Shown here: in pieces, positions 35,008-44,010 of the stretch
Layout: each line of letters starts with the position of its first letter
Numbering within the stretch: position 1 is the first letter of the stretch
Assembly (NCBI RefSeq): GCF_015352955.1
Contig: NZ_JACYOX010000003.1
Coordinates: 62,001-126,000, forward strand
Length of the DNA: 64,000 bases
Direction of reading: 5' to 3'
From: Noviherbaspirillum soli
GTDB lineage: Bacteria > Pseudomonadota > Gammaproteobacteria > Burkholderiales > Burkholderiaceae_D
Position numbers and translations under genes: made by a program
Notes under the pieces: model-generated
Databases searched by the model: none
Told to the model about the DNA's origin: nothing
The model's input: the letters and a program-made list of their open reading frames with translations, nothing else

Positions 35008-35672
35008 ACAGCACTGCGGCGCTCTGGCTCACCATCATCGCGCTCGGTCTGTATCACGGCCTCAACCCGGCGATGGGCTGGCCGCTGGCCGTGGCCAATG
35101 CAATGATGGACCGCAGCGCCCGGTCCCTGTTTGCCACGCTGCTGCCGCTGAGCGGCGGCCACCTGATGGCGATGGCGGTGGTGCTGGCGCCGCTGGCCTG
35201 GCTGGGCTGGTATGTCCAATATGGCCGCGCCATCCGCATCGGCGCCGGCGCTGCGCTGCTGCTGCTGGGCCTGTTCAAGCTCGTCAGGCGGCGCCATCCC
35301 CGTGCGCTGGCGCGCATCGCCCCGGCCCGGCTTGCATGGTGGTCCTTCCTGATGGCCACTGCCCATGGCGCCGGCCTGATGCTGGCGCCGTTCATGCTCG
35401 GCCTGTGCGTTGCCACAGGGCCGGCGCCCGGCGCGGCCGACATGGGCCATGCCGCGGTGATGAACTACACCGCGCAGTCGACGCTGGGCATTGCGGCGCT
35501 GGTTGCCGCCGTCCATACGCTGGCCGGCTTCGCGGCTGCGATGGCCATGGCCTGGCTGGTGTACCGCCATCTCGGCCTGCGCTTTCTGCGCCATGCCTGG
35601 CTCAACCTGGATCTGGTATGGGGTGGAAGTCTGGCGGTGGCCGGCGTTGCCGGTATCGCGCTGGCAATATGA
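35004..35672 (+). CDS. Multi-pass membrane protein coupled to SBP56
   Basis: About 222 residues with five or six hydrophobic helices and a TTG start inside the stop region of the SBP56 gene (TTGA overlap). Notable polar membrane positions are LGLYHGLNPAMGWP near residue 15, LSGGHLMAM near 50 and TAHGAGLMLAPF near 120, which place His and Asn in helices as in some metal or gas transporters. I do not recognise a named family. The tight coupling suggests it serves the methanethiol oxidase, for example in metal supply or transport, but this is inference. Confidence 0.7.
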   Translation: MNSTAALWLTIIALGLYHGLNPAMGWPLAVANAMMDRSARSLFATLLPLSGGHLMAMAVVLAPLAWLGWYVQYGRAIRIGAGAALLLLGLFKLVRRRHPRALARIAPARLAWWSFLMATAHGAGLMLAPFMLGLCVATGPAPGAADMGHAAVMNYTAQSTLGIAALVAAVHTLAGFAAAMAMAWLVYRHLGLRFLRHAWLNLDLVWGGSLAVAGVAGIALAI

Positions 35673-35742
35673 TGCCGTCATGGATCGATGCGCCGCGGGC
35701 TTGTATCATGCGCCGATAACACCTTCAAGGAGACAGCCAGAA

Positions 35743-36198
35743 ATGAACGAGCAGATCACGTCGGAACAGCAAGGCGATGCCGCAGTGGATGCCGGAGCCA
35801 TCCTTTCCTGCATGCAGGAAGCGGTGGTGTATTCGGACCTGAAGGGCATCATCAGGTTATGGAACAAGGGCGCGGAGCATGTCTTCGGGTTCACGGCTGA
35901 AGAGGCGGTCGGGCAGAGCGTGGACATGATCATCCCGGAAAAGCTGAGGAAGGCTCACTGGGCCGGCTTCAACAAGGCGGTGGAGCATGGCGACATCCTG
36001 TCCGCGCCCGGATCGCGCATGACGCGGGCGCTGAAGAAAAATGGCGACGCCCTGTATGTCGACATGAGCTTTGCAATGGTCAGGAACCGGGCCGGCCAGA
36101 TGACGGGCTCCCTGGCCGTGGCGCGCGATGCCACTGCCCGCTACATGGCCGAGCGCGCGGCCAGGGTGGCCGCTTCGGGCGGCACGCCAGCCGGCTGA
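35743..36198 (+). CDS. PAS-domain sensor protein
   Basis: A 151-residue protein made almost wholly of one PAS domain (about 15-130). The segment EAVVYSDLKGIIRLWNKGAEHVFGF and the PAS-typical GQSVDMIIPEKLR and GSLAVARDATARY are clear. It has no output domain, so it may act as a single-domain receiver of small ligand, redox or light signals and work by partner binding. The ribosome binding site AAGGAG lies about ten bases ahead of the ATG. It follows the SBP56 pair but with a gap of 70 bp. Confidence 0.85.
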   Translation: MNEQITSEQQGDAAVDAGAILSCMQEAVVYSDLKGIIRLWNKGAEHVFGFTAEEAVGQSVDMIIPEKLRKAHWAGFNKAVEHGDILSAPGSRMTRALKKNGDALYVDMSFAMVRNRAGQMTGSLAVARDATARYMAERAARVAASGGTPAG

Positions 36199-36222
36199 GG
36201 CGTTCCGCCACAGGACGCCCGG

Positions 36223-36534
36223 TCAGCCGGGCGCCGTCTCGTGCAGCGCCCGCTCGGTTTCCAGGGCCTGCGCCACTTCCTTCACCTTCACGTAGCGGTA
36301 CTGGTTGTTGACCGGATAGAGCCGGACGCTGCCGGATTTGATCAGGCTGGTCACCCGTCCCGGCGAGACGCGCAGCTTGCGGGCTGCCGAGGTGGGGTTG
36401 TTGAGACCCAGTGCCGCGGCACGGTGTTCTTTCCACTGTGCCGAGTCGTCGGATTGGTCCAGTCGCACCAGCAGGCGATCCAGCAGGGAATCCGACTGCC
36501 TGTTTGCAAAAATCGATTTATAGACTGCGGTCAT
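36223..36534 (-). CDS. Small helix-turn-helix protein of unknown family
   Basis: 103 residues with a predicted DNA-binding helix-turn-helix in the centre, TSAARKLRVSPGRVTSLIKSG, followed by VRLYPVNNQYRYVKVKEVAQAL, which resembles the wing and third helix of MerR/excisionase-like domains. The N-terminal third is not conserved in my view. AGAAGGG precedes the ATG. It is oriented towards the PAS gene, its stop 25 bp from the PAS stop. Confidence 0.65.
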   Translation of the reverse strand: MTAVYKSIFANRQSDSLLDRLLVRLDQSDDSAQWKEHRAAALGLNNPTSAARKLRVSPGRVTSLIKSGSVRLYPVNNQYRYVKVKEVAQALETERALHETAPG

Positions 36535-36790
36535 TACGCCCTTCTTCTGTTTCCGATGCCAGGCGCGGCATGCTGGCAGGCGCGCCTGGCGTTGCTTCGG
36601 GTCAAGATTCTACTGGGCCGGCCGGGGCCTGTCTGTCTTGGATATGCAACGGCGACTGCTTGACAGAATGCCTCCGGCCGGGACCGGGATGCCCAGGCCG
36701 GAGGCTGGCGGCCCGGCGATGGCGTCGCTGGCTTCAGAATCGGTCCAGCGCTGCCGATAACGGGTTCTGACCATGAAAAAGGACCATCGA

Positions 36791-36994
36791 ATGGACGTCA
36801 CCGGCATCGCAAGACTGTCTACGGCACTGACCACAGCCAAAACCAGCGAGGAAGTGGGTACGGCAGTGCTGAAGAAAGCGCTCGACCTTTCAGCTTCCAC
36901 TGCCTCCGCGCTGATTGCCGCCGCAGCGCCTGCGCCCGCGCCCGCGGCGCGCCAGCCCGCTCATATCGGACAGAACATCGACACCACCGCCTGA
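36791..36994 (+). CDS. YjfB-family putative motility protein
   Basis: 67-residue protein matching the YjfB family: the start MDVTGIARLSTAL, then VGTAVLKKALDLSAST, then an Ala/Pro-rich tail ending in small hydrophobic residues. The family is often linked to flagellar genes, but its role is unknown and no motility gene is next to it here. The ATG at 36791 is chosen because family alignment and an AAAGGA binding site point to it; an upstream ATG at 36773 adds six residues. Confidence 0.72.
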   Translation: MDVTGIARLSTALTTAKTSEEVGTAVLKKALDLSASTASALIAAAAPAPAPAARQPAHIGQNIDTTA

Positions 36995-37020
36995 CCTGCT
37001 GTCCAGCATGCGGCGCCACC

Positions 37021-37064
37021 ACGGCGCCTTGCCGCATTCATTGCGGCAAGGCGCCGTTTGCGTT
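37021..37064 (+). terminator. Rho-independent terminator after the YjfB gene
   Basis: A perfect 16-bp stem, ACGGCGCCTTGCCGCA (37021-37036) with its complement at 37042-37057, and the loop TTCAT, is followed by TTGCGTTT. It lies 27 bp after the stop codon and separates this gene from icd. Confidence 0.85.
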
Positions 37065-37171
37065 TGGCCGGTTTGACATGCCGCGTTTCCCCCTCGGCTG
37101 GCAGGCAGCAGCGCCGGGCCGGCGCTTAAACAGTGGTACATCGTGAAAATCTCGTGCATAATATGGAATGC

Positions 37172-37192
37172 GTCTTATGTCTTATAGAAGAC
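37172..37192. promoter_or_regulatory. Repeated GTCTTAT motif upstream of icd
   Basis: GTCTTAT occurs twice head to tail (37172-37178, 37179-37185), and the second copy is half of the inverted repeat GTCTTATAGAAGAC. It sits in the most AT-rich patch of the region, just after a -10-like CATAATAT near 37158-37165. Similar TCTTAT/ATAAGA sites precede TCA-cycle genes in some Burkholderiales by my recollection, so a regulator site for central metabolism is a reasonable guess. Confidence 0.5.
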
Positions 37193-37369
37193 TTAATTAA
37201 AAGATAAAGACCTGATCGCGCCGCAAGGCCGGTCTGTCCACCAGGTTCCACCATGCTCCGCCAGTGGGTCAGGTGATCGGCCATGGTGCGCGGACCGTGA
37301 GCCTGCGCAGGCGATGATCAGCAGAACACGACTCCCAAGAACCTTCGCCACCTTCCAAGGAAAAAGCGC

Positions 37370-39604
<2,235 letters not shown>

Positions 39605-39667
39605 TGAAGCAAGCGGCGCGCCGCCAGGCGCGCCGGAGCCGGGCTGATTGCATCATGCCCGGCTGAT

Positions 39668-39722
39668 CGCAGGCATCCGGCATCTGGCTTGTTCAGATGA
39701 TGGATGCCTGCGTTGTCTTTTT
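39668..39722 (+). terminator. Strong nested terminator after icd
   Basis: Outer arms CGCAGGCATCC (39668-39678) and GGATGCCTGCG (39702-39712) enclose inner arms CATCTG and CAGATG, with two mismatched bases on each side and a 7-base loop. The run TTGTCTTTTTCC follows. It ends the icd transcript before the convergent receptor gene. Confidence 0.85.
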
Positions 39723-39854
39723 CCTCGACTGACGGCGGCGATGGCGCATCGGGTGCGCCATCCGCAAGGCCGCAGGCAACGCATTTCCTCCTGTTGATAT
39801 TTCCGGGGCCGGCGCCATCAGCCGCAGCGCTGAACATGCCAGGCCAGGGTCGGC

Positions 39855-40844
39855 TTACTCGACCTTGCCGATCTTCTGCACCACGTCGGCCATCTTCCTG
39901 GCATCCGCATTCAGATAGGTCTGGAACTCGGGCGCATCCATGTACATGATGGAGCTGCCGGAGCCGTTGATGGCGGCATTCACCGCCGGATCGTCGGCCG
40001 CCCTGTGCGCCGCCGCGCGCAGCTTCTCCACAACCGCGTCCGGCGTGCCGGCGGGCACGAACAGGCCCGCCCATTGCGCATACTCCAGCGGATAGCCGGC
40101 CTGCTTCAGCGTCGGCACGCCGGGCAGGGAAGCCAGCGGGCCTTCGCCCCAATGGGCCAGCGCCTTGAGCTTGCCGCTCTTGATCTGCTGCAGCACGCTG
40201 GCCGGACCAGTCGCCACTGCGTCGACCTGGCCGCTCAGCAGCGCTATCAGGGCCGGGCCGGCGCCGGTATAGGGCACGTGCAGCATGCGGAAGTCGGCCC
40301 TGGACTTGAGCATTTCCATCGGCACATGCATGGTGCCGTAATTGCCCGACGACGCGAAGCTGTACTTGCCGGGCTTGCCCTTCATGTCGGCCACGAATTC
40401 CTGCAGGTTCTTCCACGGCGCTTCGCTGCGCACCACCAGCACCACCGGGTCGGCGGTGAAGCGGGCAATCGGCTTCAGTTGCGACAGCTGGAACAGCGAG
40501 GTCTTGCCGTTGATCTTGTCCGCTTCCGGTATGGTGGTCATCGATGCCAGCGACATCAGCACGGTATAGCCGTCGGGCGGCGCCTTGGCCACCGCCGCCA
40601 TGCCGATCGCGCCGCCGGCGCCTGCCTTGTTTTCAACAACCACCGACTGCTTCAGTTCGCGCGCCATCGCCTGCGCGACCGGCCTGCCTACGGTGTCGGC
40701 AACGCCGCCGGGCGGAAACGGCACCACCATGGTGATGGGCTTGGCTGGCCAGCTGTCCTGGGCCGCGACGGTGGCTGGAAGGGTGGCGATCAGTGCGGCG
40801 CCGGCCGCGGAAAGAAAACCCAGTCGTGCTGCAAACTTGTGCAT
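39855..40844 (-). CDS. Bug-family tripartite tricarboxylate transporter receptor
   Basis: Periplasmic substrate-binding protein of 329 residues with a signal peptide (HKFAARLGFLSAAGAALIA, cleavage near AAQDSWP). The core PAKPITMVVPFPPGGVADTVGR and ENKAGAGGAIG are the ligand-binding loops of Bug proteins; RMLHVPYTGAGPAL and DVVQKIGKVE complete the pattern. Ligands are carboxylates or small amides. No membrane TctAB genes are nearby, so it must use a system elsewhere or act as a sensor. It is 101 bp after the FAH gene, on the same strand, and opposite the GntR regulator. Confidence 0.88.
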   Translation of the reverse strand: MHKFAARLGFLSAAGAALIATLPATVAAQDSWPAKPITMVVPFPPGGVADTVGRPVAQAMARELKQSVVVENKAGAGGAIGMAAVAKAPPDGYTVLMSLASMTTIPEADKINGKTSLFQLSQLKPIARFTADPVVLVVRSEAPWKNLQEFVADMKGKPGKYSFASSGNYGTMHVPMEMLKSRADFRMLHVPYTGAGPALIALLSGQVDAVATGPASVLQQIKSGKLKALAHWGEGPLASLPGVPTLKQAGYPLEYAQWAGLFVPAGTPDAVVEKLRAAAHRAADDPAVNAAINGSGSSIMYMDAPEFQTYLNADARKMADVVQKIGKVE

Positions 40845-40945
40845 TGCTTGTCTCCATTGGCGTTCTTATATGACGCAGCCCCGCCCGCCATCGGGCGCGG
40901 CGGGGCTGCCGTCTCCATCGGACGAAAGGCCTGTCGGCCGCCGCC

Positions 40946-41815
40946 TTACTCCATGCGGTTAACCAGGGTGCCGATGCCTTCGATCTCCAGGCGCATTTCA
41001 TCGCCCGGCTTCAGGAACTTCGGCGGCGTGAAGCCGATGCCCACGCCGGCCGCGGTGCCGGTGGCGATCACGTCGCCGGCTTCCAGCGTCATGCCGGCCG
41101 ACAGCACCTCGATGATGGTCGGAATGTCGAAGATCAGGTCGCCGGTGTTGGCGTCCTGGCGCAGCTCGCCGTTGATCCAGGTCTTCAGCTGGAGGTTTTC
41201 CGGATCGATCTCATCCGGGGTCACGATCACCGGGCCCATCGGGCAGAAGGTGTCGAGCGCCTTGCCGAGGAACCACTGGCGCGCCTTCTTCTGCAGGTCG
41301 CGCGCGGTGATGTCGTTGACGATGGTGTAGCCCCACACATGTTTGTAGGCGTCGGCCTTCTTGATGCCGAGGCCGCCGCTGCCGATGACCACGGTCAGTT
41401 CGTTCTCATAGTCCACTTCCTGCGTGGCCTGCTGGTGGCACTTCACCGCGTCGTTCGGGCCGACGATGGTCGAGGCCGGCTTGGTGAACACCGACGGCAG
41501 CGGCGAGATGTCTTCCTTGGAGCCGTCGAAGCCCGACTTGTTGAATTCCTTCGCATGCTCGTGATAGTTCTTGCCGACCATGAACAGGTTGCGGCGCGGC
41601 GTCGACAGCGGCGCCAGGATGCGGATGCCTTCCAGCGGCTTGCCTTCGCCGCTGGTCTTGAGCTGCCTGGCCGGCTCGGGCACGGCGCGGATCAGGTCGA
41701 CCATGTCGCCGTTGAAGCCGGGCAGCGCATCGGCCACCGGCCAGTAGCGCGACAGCTCGCGGTCGACGATGGCGACGGTGGGGGCGCCGTTCAGTTCTAT
41801 GGTCGCAAAACGCAT
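40946..41815 (-). CDS. Fumarylacetoacetate hydrolase-family protein
   Basis: Cytosolic metal-dependent hydrolase or decarboxylase of 289 residues. The FAH core metal site is seen in QEVDYENELTVVIG (two Glu and an Asp) and the helper stretch GYTIVNDITARDLQ, with GKALDTFCPMGP and ATGTAAGVGIGFTPP after it. Substrates of such enzymes are 2-oxo- or acylpyruvates and their ring-cleavage precursors. The ATG at 41815 is used because AAGGAGAG has good spacing to it; a GTG two codons upstream overlaps the binding site. It forms a unit with the Bug receptor. Confidence 0.87.
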   Translation of the reverse strand: MRFATIELNGAPTVAIVDRELSRYWPVADALPGFNGDMVDLIRAVPEPARQLKTSGEGKPLEGIRILAPLSTPRRNLFMVGKNYHEHAKEFNKSGFDGSKEDISPLPSVFTKPASTIVGPNDAVKCHQQATQEVDYENELTVVIGSGGLGIKKADAYKHVWGYTIVNDITARDLQKKARQWFLGKALDTFCPMGPVIVTPDEIDPENLQLKTWINGELRQDANTGDLIFDIPTIIEVLSAGMTLEAGDVIATGTAAGVGIGFTPPKFLKPGDEMRLEIEGIGTLVNRME

Positions 41816-41836
41816 GCTCACTCTCCTTGGTGCAAA

Positions 41837-41856
41837 TTGGTTTTAAGATGAACCAA
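41837..41856. promoter_or_regulatory. Candidate GntR operator upstream of the FAH gene
   Basis: TTGGTT (41837-41842) and AACCAA (41851-41856) form a perfect inverted repeat around 8 bases. Two more half-sites follow closely (AAACCAAG near 41860 and CGACCAATG near 41871). The same TTGGTT/AACCA arms occur ahead of the GntR gene. The site is 22 bases before the FAH ATG. Confidence 0.6.
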
Positions 41857-41975
41857 GTTAAACCAAGAATCGACCAATGTCAACCGGTGAAATCGCCTTT
41901 GGATGCAAGCCAGGAATGAAGGGCATGCCTGTCCCGAGCGATGGAAGCAGGACGATACTCTGTTTTATCCATCAA

Positions 41976-41996
41976 TTGGTTTATAATTTCAACCAT
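41976..41996. promoter_or_regulatory. Candidate autoregulatory GntR operator
   Basis: TTGGTT (41976-41981) and AACCAT (41991-41996) around 9 bases, 17 bases upstream of the GntR start and in a TATAAT-like AT-rich stretch (TTTATAATTTC). It matches the operator candidate at 41837, suggesting control of both divergent genes by the same regulator. Confidence 0.58.
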
Positions 41997-42012
41997 TTCC
42001 GGGGAGGGGCGA

Positions 42013-42693
42013 ATGTACTCATCAGACAGCTTGCAGGAATTCCGTCATTTCCTGCTGGACGAACTGCGTTCAGGCCGGCTTCATGGCGGCGACCGCCTGC
42101 CGACCGAGCGCGAGCTGTCCGAGATATGGAACATCGGGCGCAGCGTGGTGCGGCGGGTGCTGTCGGAACTGAAGGAGCAGGGCCTGATCACCCAGGTGGT
42201 GGGCAGCGGCACCTATGTCAGCGCCGATGCCAGCGAGAAGCTGCAGGCCGGCGCGGCCCAGGTGACCGCGATGGAGACCAGCCCGGCCGAACTGATGGAG
42301 GTGCGGGTGCTGCTTGAGCCGGTCGTGATGCAGCTGGCGATTCGCCATGCGACGCCGGCCGACTTCATGAAGATGGAAGAGTGCTGCGCCCGTGCCGAAG
42401 CGGCGCAGACCCTGGAGGAGTTCGAGCACTGGGACGGCGCGCTGCATCAGACGATTGCGGACGCCACCCATAACAACTTCGCGCGCAGCATGTTCCAGCT
42501 GATGAACAGCGTGCGCGAGCAGGGCGACTGGGGCGTCCTGAAGAAACGCAGCGTGACGCCGGAGCGGCGCGCCATCTACGAGCAGGAGCACCGGGATCTG
42601 GTGGCAGCGCTGAAGGCGCGCGATGCCGAGGCGGCGCGCGAGCTGATGGAAGCGCACCTGGTGCAGGTCAGGCGCAACATGTTCGGCTACTGA
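42013..42693 (+). CDS. GntR-family regulator (FadR/FCD type)
   Basis: 226-residue transcription factor. The N-terminal winged helix is clear in GDRLPTERELSEIWNIGRSVVRRVLSELKEQGLI; the all-helical FCD ligand domain spans about 90-220 with VRVLLEPVVMQLAIRHAT and HQTIADATHNNF, whose Asp and His residues bind metal and acid ligands in FCD proteins. GGGGAGGGG ahead of the ATG at 42013 settles the start. It is divergent from the FAH-Bug pair and the twin TTGGTT sites between them suggest it represses both itself and that pair. Confidence 0.88.
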   Translation: MYSSDSLQEFRHFLLDELRSGRLHGGDRLPTERELSEIWNIGRSVVRRVLSELKEQGLITQVVGSGTYVSADASEKLQAGAAQVTAMETSPAELMEVRVLLEPVVMQLAIRHATPADFMKMEECCARAEAAQTLEEFEHWDGALHQTIADATHNNFARSMFQLMNSVREQGDWGVLKKRSVTPERRAIYEQEHRDLVAALKARDAEAARELMEAHLVQVRRNMFGY

Positions 42694-42767
42694 GGCCGGC
42701 CGCCTGCACGCGCTGGCCCATTACCCGGCGCAACGCCTGCCCTATACTTCCGGCCTCAGGAGAGATC

Positions 42768-43670
42768 ATGGCCAAAACCATTCCACCGCTGAATCCATTG
42801 CGGGTATTCGAAGCCGTTGCCCGGCTGGGCAGCTTTACCAGGGGAGCTGACGAGCTGCATGTGAGCCAGTCCGCCGTGAGCCGGCAGATCTCGCTGCTGG
42901 AAGACTACCTGCAGGTAAAGCTGTTCAACCGCGAGCAGCGCGGCATCAGCCTGACCGACGCCGGCCGGCGCTACCAGCAGGAAGTCAGTCCCGCCTTCGC
43001 CCGCATTGCCGCCGCCACCCGGGACCTGTTGGCCAACAATCGCAGCGGCCCGCTGCGGGTGCGCGCCTACACCACCTTTGCCGCCAAGTGGCTGATGCGC
43101 CGGCTGCCCTTGTTTCAGCAGGCGCATCCGGAAATCGACGTGCGCTTGAGCACCGATGTCGCCCCGGCCGACTTTGCCAGCGACGAGATCGATCTTGCGA
43201 TCCAGTTCGGCGACGGCAACTGGCCCGACATGCAATGCGAGCGCCTGTTTGGCGACCGCATCACCCCGGTCTGCAGCCCGGCCCTGCTCAACAAACCCGG
43301 CGCGCCGCTGCAGGCCCTGGACGACCTGAAGCATCACCGCCTGCTGCATTCGCATTACCGCAGCAATGACTGGCCCTACTGGTTCAATGCGATGGGGCGG
43401 CCAGACTTGGCCGAGCACCGTGACAGCATGGTGTTTTCCAGTTCTATCCTGACGTACCAGGCCGCGGTGGAAGGGCTGGGCGTGGCCATCGGGCAGATCA
43501 GCCTGCTGGACCAGGAGCTGGAAAGCGGCGCGCTGGTGTGCCCGTTCGAGACGGTGACGCGGCCCGGCTTCGCCTATTACCTGCTGCTGCCGCTGCGGGA
43601 TACGATGCCGGCCAAGGTGGGGGTGTTTCGGGAGTGGTTGTTGGCGGAGACGCGGCAGGCGGCGGGATGA
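42768..43670 (+). CDS. LysR-family regulator, GcvA-like
   Basis: 300-residue LysR regulator. The winged helix-turn-helix reads LRVFEAVARLGSFTRGADEL and VSQSAVSRQISLLEDYL, and the substrate domain begins around residue 90 with LRVRAYTTFAAKWLMRRL. The GcvA-like subgroup mark ITPVCSPALL is present. CAGGAGAG precedes the ATG. It is 75 bp after the GntR gene on the same strand, and followed by REP units. Target genes are likely neighbours but cannot be named. Confidence 0.87.
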   Translation: MAKTIPPLNPLRVFEAVARLGSFTRGADELHVSQSAVSRQISLLEDYLQVKLFNREQRGISLTDAGRRYQQEVSPAFARIAAATRDLLANNRSGPLRVRAYTTFAAKWLMRRLPLFQQAHPEIDVRLSTDVAPADFASDEIDLAIQFGDGNWPDMQCERLFGDRITPVCSPALLNKPGAPLQALDDLKHHRLLHSHYRSNDWPYWFNAMGRPDLAEHRDSMVFSSSILTYQAAVEGLGVAIGQISLLDQELESGALVCPFETVTRPGFAYYLLLPLRDTMPAKVGVFREWLLAETRQAAG

Positions 43671-43682
43671 GGCGTTGACGTT

Positions 43683-43907
43683 GCTTTTAACTCCCCGCTG
43701 ACACGGCGCTCAACGAGGCTGGACTGCCGCTTCAAAAGCAGCTGCAACTGTCGCCGCGGGTACACGGGTACTTCAAATGGAACCGCTTCGGTAGGGTGCA
43801 ATACCCGAAGGGCATTGCACCATGGGCCGCAGACCTAGATGGTATTGTCGGCTGACTTCCCTGGTTCACCATCGGTGGAATGCCCCTTCGGGGTATTCCA
43901 CCCTACG
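43683..43907. repeat. GCTGACACGG repeat (copy 2) and a facing pair of class I REP units
   Basis: The gap 43671-44010 holds a partial copy of the dispersed repeat (CCGCTGACACGGCGCTCAACG, 43695-43716), then a plus-oriented REP unit 43791-43821 (GTAG head, arms GGTGCAAT/ATTGCACC) and a minus-oriented unit 43875-43907 (arms GGTGGAAT/ATTCCACC). No gene is seen in the gap. Confidence 0.75.
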
Positions 43908-44010
43908 ACTACGGGAGGCGCTGCACTGCCCTCCAGTCCGGCCAACACCGCCACGTCGCCCCGGTCCTGATACCGGGCCAGGTTGACGTGGCACGCAGCC
44001 AGGCAGGGCC

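Noticed and set aside
42013-42693. Operators of the GntR regulator also controlling the operon at 46420
   Set aside because: No TTGGTT/AACCAA dyad found in the 46084-46419 gap.
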